6,822 bases of DNA from an uncultured Rhodospirillales bacterium. Its GTDB lineage: Bacteria; Pseudomonadota; Alphaproteobacteria; Rhodospirillales; Casp-alpha2. The position numbers and the translations under genes are program-made. This document shows positions 1-6,096 of the stretch, one piece after another (position 1 is the stretch's first letter; every line of letters starts with the position of its first letter). Location of the stretch: contig CALJEW010000355.1 of assembly GCA_938074585.1 (NCBI GenBank), positions 1 to 6,822 on the forward strand, given 5' to 3'. Below the pieces are notes generated by a model. That model was given only the letters and a program-made list of their open reading frames with translations. It was not told the DNA's origin and made no database searches.

Positions 1-181
1 AAAACAAGCGATGGAGCAAGGGTTGATCTGTTATCCATCTGGAGGTACTGCCGATGGAAAACGTGGTGATCATATTTTGTTAGCCCCACCCTTCATCATT
101 TCGGCCGATCAAATATCAGAGCTTGTCGATAAGCTGGGGAAAGCGATTGATATTTCTTTGAGCCATATTGGTCTTCCTTAA
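1..181 (+). CDS. Class III (PLP-dependent) aminotransferase, C-terminal end
   Basis: The window opens inside this gene; the frame starting at base 2 gives 59 codons before a TAA at 179-181. The fragment contains GLICYPSGGTADGKRGDH, then LLAPPFIIS, then a helical tail ending in HIGLP. This is the typical C-terminal small-domain end of class III aminotransferases (omega-amino acid, diamine or taurine type), where the GDHxLLAPP stretch is strongly conserved. These cytoplasmic enzymes move an amino group from an amine or amino acid to a keto acid using pyridoxal phosphate; the catalytic lysine lies upstream, outside the window. The visible part has no lesions and looks functional. The substrate cannot be told from this piece. 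The dead TAXI-TRAP operon starts 257 bases downstream on the same strand, so the enzyme may once have processed the imported solute, which is inference. No T-tailed terminator follows the stop. Confidence 0.82.
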   Translation, partial: KQAMEQGLICYPSGGTADGKRGDHILLAPPFIISADQISELVDKLGKAIDISLSHIGLP

Positions 182-252
182 AGCCAAATGTATTGCATTG
201 CTTTCCCCTATTTTTTAAATAAGTCATTGAATTACTTCTATAAAACGTACAA

Positions 253-280
253 TTGTGCCGAAGCTAACCTGTGCTACACT
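253..280 (+). promoter_or_regulatory. Candidate extended -10 promoter ahead of the TAXI-TRAP remnant
   Basis: A -35-like TTGTGC (253-258) is separated by 16 bases from TACACT (275-280), which is preceded by TGC, the TGn of an extended -10 element. It matches the sigma-70 consensus only moderately. It is the best promoter-like signal I see in the 182-438 gap, and it would leave a leader of about 150 bases before the receptor start at 439. Apart from a tight CCTTT/AAAGG hairpin near 396-409, I see no other structure or reading frame in this gap. Confidence 0.3.
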
Positions 281-438
281 TATTAATGATTTGATGAAAA
301 GATGAACATTTGTGCGCGAAACTCTATAAATGGCCGCATTCGTAAAGTTAATATTGTGGTTGAGCCGATGGAGTGTCGCACCGGTTTTTATGTAACCTTT
401 ACAAAGGGTCTTAATTTCAAGGGGGCTACTGAATAAAT

Positions 439-1401
439 ATGAAAAAACTCTCATCGCTACAGTCACTGCTGCGGGCTTCGTCATAGCAGCAGGCAGTGCT
501 AGCGCCGCTGAATTTTTCACCATCGATACTGGTGGTGTAACAGGTGTTCTCTACCCAGCATGCCAATGGATTTGTCGTTTGGTAAACAAAGGTGAAAAAA
601 AGTCACGGGGTTCGTTGCTCTGCAGCATCCACTGGTGGATAGGTTTACAACATCAACACCATTCGGGCTGGAGAATTAGACATGGGCGTTGCCCAGTCTG
701 ATTGGCAGTACCATTCATATAATGTTAGATCAAAGTTCAAATTTCAGGGCGCATTCAAAAATTTTCCTGCTGTATTCTCTGTACATGCTGAGCCTGTAAG
801 TATTGTTGCCCGTAAAGAATCGGGCATCAAAACAGTGGCTGATCTTGTTGGAAAAAGTGTTAACATTGGTAATCCCAACTCAGGTACAGAAGCCACTTGG
901 GGTGTCATGTGGGGTGCTATGGGGCATAAAAATTTTGATCTGAAAATCGTAGCTCAAATGAAGTCTGCTTAGACACATAGTGCATTTTGTGATAACAAAA
1001 TTTATGCCTTCTTCTGGTTGGTGGGTAATCCATCTGCTTTGAACAAAGAAGCAGCGACAACATGTGATGTTGTTTTTGCCGACCTTGACCATCCTACAAT
1101 TGACAAGTTGATTGCTGACAATTCATTCTACCGTTGGGCAACGATACCAGGTTGCGTATATTACGGTAACCCAGATGACACGAAAAAAATTGGCGTTGGA
1201 GCGACTTTTATTTCATCAATATATGCATCAACAAACACTGTTTATCAAGTTGTGAAGGCTGTGTTTGGTAACTTTAAATAGTTCAAGAAGATGCACTCAG
1301 CATTTGGTAATCTCTAAGAAAAAGAGATTATCAAAGATGCGCTTTCTGCTCCACTTCATGGTGGCGCGGTTAAGTACTAAAAAGAATGTGGCTGGATGTA
1401 A
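439..1401 (+). pseudogene. TAXI-family TRAP transporter solute receptor, degraded
   Basis: This is the remnant of a periplasmic solute receptor of the TAXI class, which hands its ligand (typically glutamate-like or other small carboxylates in studied members) to a TRAP permease. Reading across the lesions gives a Sec signal (MKKTLIATVTAAG to ASA), the mature start AEFFTIDTGGVTG, ICRLVNKG, VYNINTIRAGELDMGVAQSD (about 643-702), VNIGNPNSGTEAT, GNPDDTKKIGVGATF and KDALSAPLHGGAVKY. Order and spacing match a full receptor of about 320 residues. Lesions: one A lost in the A-run 442-447, one A gained in the A-run 595-601, and in-frame stops at 640-642 (TAG), 970-972 (TAG), 1279-1281 (TAG), 1315-1317 (TAA) and 1378-1380 (TAA). 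The original TAA is probably 1399-1401. Frame conservation between lesions suggests fairly recent decay. The truncated permease follows 131 bases downstream, after a terminator. Confidence 0.93.
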
Positions 1402-1415
1402 ATTTAGCTAAGAGC

Positions 1416-1444
1416 GGGGAAGTTTAGGCTTCCCCATTTTTTTT
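1416..1444 (+). terminator. Rho-independent terminator after the TAXI receptor
   Basis: GGGGAAG (1416-1422) pairs perfectly with CTTCCCC (1429-1435) around a six-base loop, followed by one A and eight T residues (1437-1444). It lies 15 bases after the receptor's final stop. In TRAP operons a terminator or attenuator here commonly lets the binding protein be made in excess over the permease. The hairpin is intact although the gene it serves is not. Confidence 0.87.
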
Positions 1445-1485
1445 ACTAAATACTATTTTATAAACTTTGACTCAAAAAAAATGAT

Positions 1486-1502
1486 TGAGGAAATTAACCT
1501 CA
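1486..1502. repeat. Short interrupted palindrome upstream of the permease remnant
   Basis: TGAGG (1486-1490) and CCTCA (1498-1502) form a perfect 5-base inverted repeat around the AT-only heptamer AAATTAA. It ends 30 bases before the permease ATG. It could be a remnant operator, a weak leader hairpin or chance; nothing in the sequence decides between these. Confidence 0.2.
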
Positions 1503-1532
1503 CAGTAATCGACAAAATTTGGGTGGCAATCA

Positions 1533-2147
1533 ATGTCAGGGGAAATAGAACAGCCAAGCGCAGGCGACGATGATTTAGCGGACATGATTGCTGAATTTGA
1601 TACCGGAAAGCGAAGCCCAACTGGAGTTTCAACGCAAATTTTATGGGGAGTGCCCATAGCCTGGGCGTTATTTCAGCTTTGGTATGTGTTTCCAGTTCCT
1701 TATATATTTAATGTAGGCCTGTTTAATTCAACGGAAGCCCGTTCCATTCATTTGGCGTTTGCTATCTTTTTAGCCTTCTTGGCATTTCCCGCCTTTAAAA
1801 CATCCCCGCGTGCTTATATCTCTCTTATGGATTGGGTCCTCGCCTTTATCGGTGCTGCCAGTGCTGCTTATATTTTTATTATTTACCGTGCATTGGCAGA
1901 ACGGCCTGGATTACTGACAATCGAAGACGTCGTTTTTAGTGTTGTTGGTATTTTAATCGTGCTTGAGGCCACATGCCGCGCCCTTGGGTCACCTTTAATG
2001 ATCGTTGCTATCGTCTTTATGATTTATTCATTTGGCGGTGCTCATATGCCTGAAATTATAGCGCATCAAGGCCCTAGTCTTAAAAAAGGAATGTCGCATT
2101 ATTTACTCACGACAGAAGGTGTTTTTGGTGTTGCCCTCGGCGCTTGA
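1533..2147 (+). pseudogene. TRAP transporter fused permease (DctQM type), N-terminal remnant
   Basis: The open frame encodes 204 residues matching the start of the fused 4TM/12TM permeases that work with TAXI receptors. It has an acidic soluble N-terminus with DLADMIAEFDTGKRSP, the strongly conserved FNSTEARSIHLAFAIFLAF (about 64-82), then DWVLAFIGAASAAY, LAERPGL, VLEATCRALGSPL and HYLLTTEGVFGVALGA. Likely membrane segments are at about 36-57, 71-88, 100-118, 133-151 and 154-170. Family members run to roughly 650-870 residues. Here the protein stops at TGA 2145-2147, just where the family continues into the DctM-like transport domain, which is entirely missing. The next recognisable coding sequence is the interior of a stress-protein gene about 10 bases later, so the loss looks like a deletion and not a point nonsense. 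The ATG has only a weak ribosome site (GGTGG, 1521-1525 region). A membrane stub may still be made, but it cannot transport. Confidence 0.9.
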
Positions 2148-2157
2148 ATTTTATTGA

Positions 2158-2498
2158 GAATCTGGGGGCGAGTTACATATCCTTAGCGTTGTTCCTAATT
2201 TTGGCATGAGTACCGTGGTTAATTCCCCCCTGAGGGGGTCGAGAATAAAATGGCCGAAAAGGTTTTACAAAAGCTTCACGAATTTGTTGATGCCAACGTT
2301 TCAGCCGAAATGAACGTTCAGCATATTGTTGGGGAAGGTAATGTGTACGAAGTGATTTTATCGTTTGCTGATAAAATCAATGCGGATGTAATTGTTGCCA
2401 CAGAACACCGGCCTGAATTTAAAAACTATTTGCTGGGTCCTAATGCGGCTCGGGTTGTTCGGCACGCAAAATACTTAGTAATGGTCGTTCGTGAATAA
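2158..2498 (+). pseudogene. Universal stress protein (UspA family), 5'-truncated remnant
   Basis: Homology starts abruptly at 2158 in one frame with ESGGELHILSVVPNFGMS (2158-2211). It then shifts near 2218-2230, where a TAA (2220-2222) and a C-run lie, into the frame FPPEGVENKMAEKVLQKLHE. That frame runs on through QHIVGEGNVYEVILSFADKI, VIVATEHRPEFKNYLLG and PNAARVVRHAKYLVMVVRE to TAA 2496-2498. This is the C-terminal two thirds of a UspA protein of about 145 residues; roughly the first 30 residues (beta-1 and the start of helix 1) are gone. Stress proteins of this type are commonly encoded last in TRAP operons (TeaD of the TeaABC system is the named example) and are thought to modulate transport. 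The ATG at 2250 could yield an 82-residue product, but it would lack half of the Rossmann-like fold, so I call it a pseudogene. Confidence 0.85.
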
Positions 2499-2517
2499 AT
2501 CTAGATAAAACTGGACT

Positions 2518-2554
2518 AAAAAAGCCGCTGAAACTTAAGTTCCAGCGGCTTTTT
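2518..2554. terminator. Bidirectional terminator between the uspA remnant and cytochrome c
   Basis: GCCGCTG (2524-2530) pairs with CAGCGGC (2543-2549). After one mismatch the stem continues as AAC/GTT around a TTAA loop. It is flanked by six A residues (2518-2523) and five T residues (2550-2554), so it has a U-tail on either strand. It sits 20 bases after the uspA stop and 22 bases after the converging cytochrome stop. It probably terminates the cytochrome c transcript today. Confidence 0.9.
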
Positions 2555-2575
2555 CATTAAATTGCTCAGATCGTC

Positions 2576-2956
2576 TTATTTGGTTTTAAGGTACTCGATC
2601 AAAGCTTTGCGGTGGCTTTCTTTTTTAAGACCGTTGAATGACATTCTTGTTTTCTTGATGAATTTCTTTGGCTTTTTAAGAAATGCGTCCAAGTTTGCTT
2701 CCGTCCAAACCAAGCCTTCACCTGCTTTAGCCATCATTGCTTTCGAGTACTTAAACTTCATGGAGCCCGCTTTGCGGTCAACAATACCTGTTAAGTCAGG
2801 GCCTATGCCATTTTTACCAAACTTATGGCAAGCTATACACTTCTTAAATATTTTTTTGCCATCAGCAGCTGCATATGCACTTGTTGTGCTTACGCCCGAT
2901 GAAACTGCGATTGCAAAGCCGATAGCGGCTAAAGCGATTAATTTTTTAAACTTCAT
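2576..2956 (-). CDS. Secreted class I c-type cytochrome
   Basis: This is a 126-residue small mono-haem cytochrome c, exported by Sec and matured in the periplasm, where it would shuttle electrons between respiratory complexes. Residues 1-29 form a signal peptide (KFKK, then a hydrophobic LIALAAIGFAIAV core, ending SAYA before AADG). The haem site is CIACH at residues 40-44, with His44 as the proximal ligand. GKNGIGPDLTGIVDRKAG (47-64) is typical of the c2/c550-like class, and Met105 in KTRMSF is the probable distal ligand. The mature length of about 97 residues fits the family and there is no lesion. The ATG is supported by GGAGAG (minus strand, 2965-2970), about eight bases upstream. The mature protein is very lysine-rich, which suits docking on acidic oxidase or reductase partners. 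It lies 160 bases downstream of the DctP-like gene on the same strand and may be transcribed separately. The exact redox partner cannot be told. Confidence 0.93.
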   Translation of the reverse strand: MKFKKLIALAAIGFAIAVSSGVSTTSAYAAADGKKIFKKCIACHKFGKNGIGPDLTGIVDRKAGSMKFKYSKAMMAKAGEGLVWTEANLDAFLKKPKKFIKKTRMSFNGLKKESHRKALIEYLKTK

Positions 2957-3029
2957 TTGTAAAACTCTCCACTCGAATGAAATAATGGGTTCTTGTGATC
3001 TAATTAAAAATCAAAAATATATACTTCCT

Positions 3030-3059
3030 TTGATAAGCACCCTTAAGCGGCACTTTCAA
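3030..3059 (-). promoter_or_regulatory. Candidate promoter for cytochrome c
   Basis: On the minus strand TTGAAA (3054-3059) is followed after 18 bases by TATCAA (3030-3035). The -35 match is good and the -10 match is moderate. It would start transcription about 65-70 bases before the cytochrome ATG. It overlaps one arm of the 3038-3109 inverted repeat, so that arm could be an operator as easily as an RNA stem. Confidence 0.3.
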
Positions 3060-3109
3060 GCTAAATCCTCATGTGCATCATCTAGATATGAACTTTGCCG
3101 TTAAGGGTG
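3038..3109. repeat. Long-spaced inverted repeat between cytochrome c and the DctP-like gene
   Basis: CACCCTTAAGCGGCA (3038-3052) is the reverse complement, apart from one extra base, of TGCCGTTAAGGGTG (3096-3109). The arms are separated by 43 bases, which contain a small imperfect palindrome around CTAG (near 3079-3090). There is no T-tract on either side, so it is not a standard terminator, although it starts only seven bases after the DctP-like stop. It could be an mRNA 3'-end stabilising stem, a pair of binding sites for one regulator, or a small dispersed repeat. Confidence 0.6.
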
Positions 3110-3116
3110 ACATGCA

Positions 3117-4310
3117 TCACGGCTGGATGAGTTCACGCCAAATTGAAAATTCTTCCCTGAACAATTCAAGTGACTTCCATACGCGGTGGAACTCGACATT
3201 TTTACGCGATTCTTCCATAACCACATCACGCCAAGCTCTGCGCAATTGTTCTAAGACTTCTGTAGGCCATGTTTGTAAATTGACGCCAGCGCTAACCAGC
3301 TGTTTTAACGCATTGAATTGTATGGCTTCGCTTTGGGCTAAACTGTGGCGTACATTATCGCCACAAACGGCTTCTAGTTGTGATTTCTGCGCTGTTGATA
3401 AAGCTTCCCATGCATCAAGATTAATCATCAGTTCGAACAAGGTTGCGGGTTGATGCCAGCTTGGGAAGTAATAGTTATTTGCCATTCTATGGATGCCATG
3501 TTGTAAATCTACAGCGGGTTGAAAAAATTCAGCAGCATCAAGTACTCCAGATTCGAACGCAACCAAAACATCGCCATCCGAAAGGATTTGTGTCTCAACC
3601 CCTAGCTTTTGCATGACCTTAGCACCTAATCCAGAGATCCGCATGCGTAAGCCTTTAAGGTCTTCTGTTGTTTGTATTTTTTTCTTAAACCAGCCTGATG
3701 CTTCTGATGCAGACATCCCACAAATCAAGCTATGAATACCTCGTTTGTGGTAAATTTCGTTGTAGATTTTTTGACCATCAGAAAAATAGAACCAAGCCAT
3801 GTACTCACGCGCTGTTGGCCCGAATGGAACGGATGAAAATAAGCTGAGTGCCTTGAATTTATCGGCCCATTCAGCAGGGCTCGTGAAAGCGGCATCAATG
3901 GCTCCTGAACGAACGGCATCAAACATTTGTTCCGGGCCGACTAATGTTCCAGGGTTATGAAACTTGACCTCGAACCGCCCGTCCGAAACGCGCCAAACTT
4001 GACGCTCAACCCGTTTTGCTAAATCCCCAAGCAGCGGTATTGATGAGCCATAAGCACTGGCCATTCGCCATTGGGTAATTTGGATGTTTTTATCTATAAA
4101 TTTAGGTCGAGCCGCCTTTATTTGTGGTACTAGAGTCTCGGACGATGTTTTTATGCGGCTTTGAACAACGGGCATTGTGGGCGTGATGATGCTTATGGGG
4201 TGTTGGACAAATCCTGGTACCTGTTCAACAAGTTGCGGGCCGATGACAGACGCCCCAATAACGGCTCCTGTTACGGCTCCAAATATTGCCCCAATTATAA
4301 GATTGCGCAC
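3117..4310 (-). CDS. dctP: DctP-family TRAP transporter solute-binding protein, membrane-anchored
   Basis: This 397-residue protein belongs to the DctP-type TRAP binding proteins, which capture carboxylate-type solutes in the periplasm. The binding domain begins near residue 80 with WRMASAYGSSIPLLGDLAKR. Family signatures follow: FHNPGTLVGPEQMFDAVRSG, GAIDAAFTSPAEWADK, SVPFGPTAREYMAWFYF, ASGWFKKKIQTTEDLKGLRM, RISGLGAKVMQKLGVETQIL, LDAAEFFQPAVDL and NYYFPSWHQPATLFELMINL. FHNPG and RMRI cover the usual carboxylate-binding neighbourhood. The N-terminus is unusual: residues 4-24 are hydrophobic with repeated GxxxG spacing and no clear cleavage site, and are followed by about 55 proline- and serine-containing linker residues. 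It therefore looks tethered to the membrane and is longer than typical members (about 325-365). The frame is uninterrupted. No permease subunits lie beside it, so it is an orphan in this window. The symbol reflects the family, not proven orthology to rhizobial DctP. Confidence 0.9.
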   Translation of the reverse strand: MRNLIIGAIFGAVTGAVIGASVIGPQLVEQVPGFVQHPISIITPTMPVVQSRIKTSSETLVPQIKAARPKFIDKNIQITQWRMASAYGSSIPLLGDLAKRVERQVWRVSDGRFEVKFHNPGTLVGPEQMFDAVRSGAIDAAFTSPAEWADKFKALSLFSSVPFGPTAREYMAWFYFSDGQKIYNEIYHKRGIHSLICGMSASEASGWFKKKIQTTEDLKGLRMRISGLGAKVMQKLGVETQILSDGDVLVAFESGVLDAAEFFQPAVDLQHGIHRMANNYYFPSWHQPATLFELMINLDAWEALSTAQKSQLEAVCGDNVRHSLAQSEAIQFNALKQLVSAGVNLQTWPTEVLEQLRRAWRDVVMEESRKNVEFHRVWKSLELFREEFSIWRELIQP

Positions 4311-4319
4311 GATTGTCGT

Positions 4320-4325
4320 TCCTTA
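4320..4325 (-). promoter_or_regulatory. Ribosome binding site fixing the GTG start of the DctP-like gene
   Basis: On the minus strand TAAGGA (4320-4325) lies nine bases upstream of GTG at 4308-4310. The spacing and strength support the GTG. It also keeps the hydrophobic N-terminal segment in the protein, because no ATG with a comparable site occurs before that segment. Confidence 0.7.
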
Positions 4326-4411
4326 ACATCATCATCTACGTTAATTTTATAGCATGATAAATAAGTATATGCGACAACGCACACATAGGTCCCCGGCCCC
4401 CATATTTGTTC

Positions 4412-4424
4412 CGGGTAATACCCG
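4412..4424. promoter_or_regulatory. Perfect 13-base palindrome in the dctP/glcB divergent region, candidate operator
   Basis: CGGGTA (4412-4417) and TACCCG (4419-4424) are exact reverse complements around a single central A. The site ends nine bases before the -35 box of the glcB promoter and lies about 100 bases upstream of the divergent dctP-like start. That position would suit an activator or repressor of either gene. It is GC-rich in an AT-rich gap, which argues mildly against chance. No regulator is identifiable here. Confidence 0.35.
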
Positions 4425-4433
4425 CTCGTTGTT

Positions 4434-4461
4434 TTGACCCATTTTCACAGAAACTTATATA
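4434..4461 (+). promoter_or_regulatory. Probable sigma-70 promoter of the glcB pseudogene
   Basis: TTGACC (4434-4439, five of six consensus bases) is followed after 16 bases by TATATA (4456-4461); an alternative -10 two bases on gives 18-base spacing. Transcription would begin near 4468-4470, about 75 bases before the original ATG at 4545. The promoter thus seems to have outlived its gene, so an untranslatable transcript may still be made. Confidence 0.5.
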
Positions 4462-4544
4462 TAGCCTCAATTACTCTCAGGCGTTAGCATTTATGCTGTT
4501 TGCTTGCTATCCGAAAGACATTTATTTCACACAAGTACCTAAAT

Positions 4545-5844
4545 ATGCCAGACCGAGTATTTGTAGGTAATTTAAGTGTGCCCTAAGTTTTGCATACATT
4601 TATTTGTGGAGAAGCGCTTGTGGGTAAGAACATTGAGCCTTTGGAGTTTTGGTCTTGGTTTAGTTTTTTTCATGATCTAGCTTCAAAAAACTGGAGCCTT
4701 ATTGCTGAACAATTGAAATTACAAAATTAAGTTAACACTTGGTAAAAAAGTGACAAAACAAAGCTGTTGATATGGGGAAATATAAAGCATTTCTTTCTGA
4801 AATTGGATACTTGGTGCCTGAAGGCGATTATTTTTCTGTTGGGACAGACCTTATTTATGACGAAATAGTCCGTATTATCGGCCCTCAGTTGGTGGTTTCT
4901 ATAATCAATGCCCGCTATGTTCTAAATGTGCGTTGGGGCAGCTTATATGATAACCCTTAGGGAACAGACGCTCTTTCTTAAGCGAATGGGTGTGAGCGGG
5001 GCTCCCAATTTAATCTAAGACTTGGAGAAGCCGTTATTGCTTGGTCGCGTCGCTTTTTAGGTGATGCGGCTCCATTAGAATCGGGCTCACACGCTCAGGC
5101 CACGGCCAACAAGATTGAAAACGGCTCGTTGATCATATTCAGGGGTGGTTAATTGACTAAGCTTAAAAATTCTAGCCAACTTACTCGATTTCAGGGCGCT
5201 TCAATATCGCCGAATGTCGCGTTTCTTGGTAATCATGGACTACTCATCGAAATTCATTTCGACCCCGATCATTTCCTTGGAAAAACGGGTACTGCAGGAA
5301 TTCTAAATGTCGTCCTTGAAGCTGCCTTAACGACAATTATGGATTGCGAAGATTCTGTTGTAGCCTTAGATGCGGATGAAAAAGTTAAGACGTATCGCAA
5401 TTGGCTGGGGCTTATAAAGGGCGACCTGTCTGCAGATTTATCGAAGGATGATAAATTTATAATTCGGACGTTAGATGAGGATCGTATTTATGTATCCGCT
5501 GACGGTGGCGAAGTGCGTTTGCAGTGATCGTTCTTGATGCTAATCCGTAATGTTGGGCATTTGATGAATAGTGCGCTATTTTGAATTGCTATGGAGCTGA
5601 AGTGCCTGAAGGCTTAAGCGATGCTATGGTAACTTCTTTGATTGCTTTGCATGATTTGAAAAAAATAGATGGTTTACGTAAAAGCAGAACTGGATCGCTT
5701 CATATTGTTAAACCCAAAATGCACGGCCCAAATGAAGTCGCCTTTGCAAACGAGCTGTTTATCTGCGTTGAAGAACTCGTGAAGAATTTAGAAATTTTAA
5801 AATCTAAGATGAACAAGTCCTTAGATCAAGTTTGCGCAAGTTAA
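4545..5844 (+). pseudogene. glcB: Malate synthase G, multiply broken and 3'-truncated
   Basis: Malate synthase G condenses glyoxylate with acetyl-CoA to malate in the glyoxylate shunt and glycolate use. Pieces match the family in order: MPDRVFVGNLSV (from 4545), LEFWSWFSFFHDLASKN, KYKAFLSEIGYLVPEGD (4775 on), GPQLVVSIINARYVLN, RWGSLYD, EAALTTIMDCEDSVVALDAD, YRNWLGLIKGDL, LMLIRNVGHLM, GAEVPEGLSDAMVTSLIALH and VKPKMHGPNEVAFANELF. In-frame stops: 4584-4586, 4728-4730, 4743-4745, 4958-4960, 4979-4981, 5150-5152 (TAA or TAG) and 5525-5527 (TGA, probably from Arg CGA). Frameshifts lie at about 4746-4771 and 5572-5580; a small in-frame deletion between YVLN and RWGSL removes about three residues. 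Homology ends near 5780, and the last 21 codons are unrelated. About 290 of roughly 725 residues are absent, including the GIMDEERRT and NTGFLDRTGDE motifs that supply metal ligands in the family. It cannot be functional. Confidence 0.94.
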
Positions 5845-5881
5845 TACCTTAATATCTGATATATTTGAAAGAGTTTAGGAT

Positions 5882-6034
5882 ATGAGTTTTGAAAATGATA
5901 TACATTCTGGTTTGGGACAAACACGGGCTACTACTAGTATTGTAGAGCTTTATTTAGCTGAATTTTCAGCTGAGATTGAGGATTTAAACTTACGACCCCC
6001 GCGTTCCGAACACGATGCGCAACATCCCGACTGA
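5882..6034 (+). CDS. Hypothetical 50-residue protein
   Basis: I do not recognise this frame. It starts at ATG 5882 and ends at TGA 6032-6034. The product begins MSFENDIHSGLGQTRATTSI, has a central amphipathic, acidic stretch (VELYLAEFSAEIEDL) that could form one helix, and ends in a polar tail rich in Pro, Arg, His and Asp. There is no signal peptide, membrane segment or cysteine. A purine-rich AAAGAG (5868-5873) lies eight bases before the ATG; the closer AGGA is only one base away, too near to work. It sits between the glcB remnant and the convergent polyprenyl synthase gene. It could be a real small protein, the N-terminal stub of a gene truncated by the same deletion that removed the glcB 3' end, or a chance frame. 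Its composition looks protein-like, but the support is modest. Confidence 0.4.
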   Translation: MSFENDIHSGLGQTRATTSIVELYLAEFSAEIEDLNLRPPRSEHDAQHPD

Positions 6035-6096
6035 TGCTTTTATTTGACATGCGTGAGGTTTATATTGGGGTTGCCCGTTAAGCAAAGTAAAAAGTA

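Noticed and set aside
182..438. A tRNA, small RNA or riboswitch in the gap before the receptor.
   Set aside because: I find no cloverleaf, CCA end or conserved riboswitch core; only a tight 5-base hairpin near 396-409.
224..523. Minus-strand open frame of 99 codons across the receptor leader and signal region.
   Set aside because: It is antisense to the recognisable receptor start, has no protein-like pattern I recognise, and disappears as a candidate once the plus-strand homology is read.
640..1380. Repeated in-frame TAG and TAA stops in the receptor could mean stop-codon reassignment or readthrough.
   Set aside because: The same gene has two frameshifts, TAA is used as the genuine stop by neighbouring intact genes, and the intact genes contain no internal stops. 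Pseudogene decay explains everything.
2157..2250. A mobile element or insertion at the permease/uspA joint.
   Set aside because: There is no transposase fragment, terminal inverted repeat or target duplication, and UspA homology occupies the stretch.
2250..2498. An intact small UspA-like protein starting at ATG 2250.
   Set aside because: UspA homology continues upstream in another frame to 2158 and this ATG aligns inside the family's helix region. The product would lack the first half of the fold, so a truncated gene is the better reading.
2562..3104. Plus-strand open frame of 180 codons covering the cytochrome region.
   Set aside because: It is the antisense shadow of the cytochrome c gene, which has a signal peptide, CIACH haem site and Met ligand in the proper places.
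5832..5865. Promoter for the 50-residue frame (TTGCGC with TCTGAT or TATATT).
   Set aside because: Either the spacing (22 bases) or the -10 match is poor, and AT-rich sequence gives such matches easily.
6035..6096. Terminator for the polyprenyl synthase gene.
   Set aside because: Only a three-base GGG/CCC stem is visible on the minus strand and it is not followed by a T-tract.
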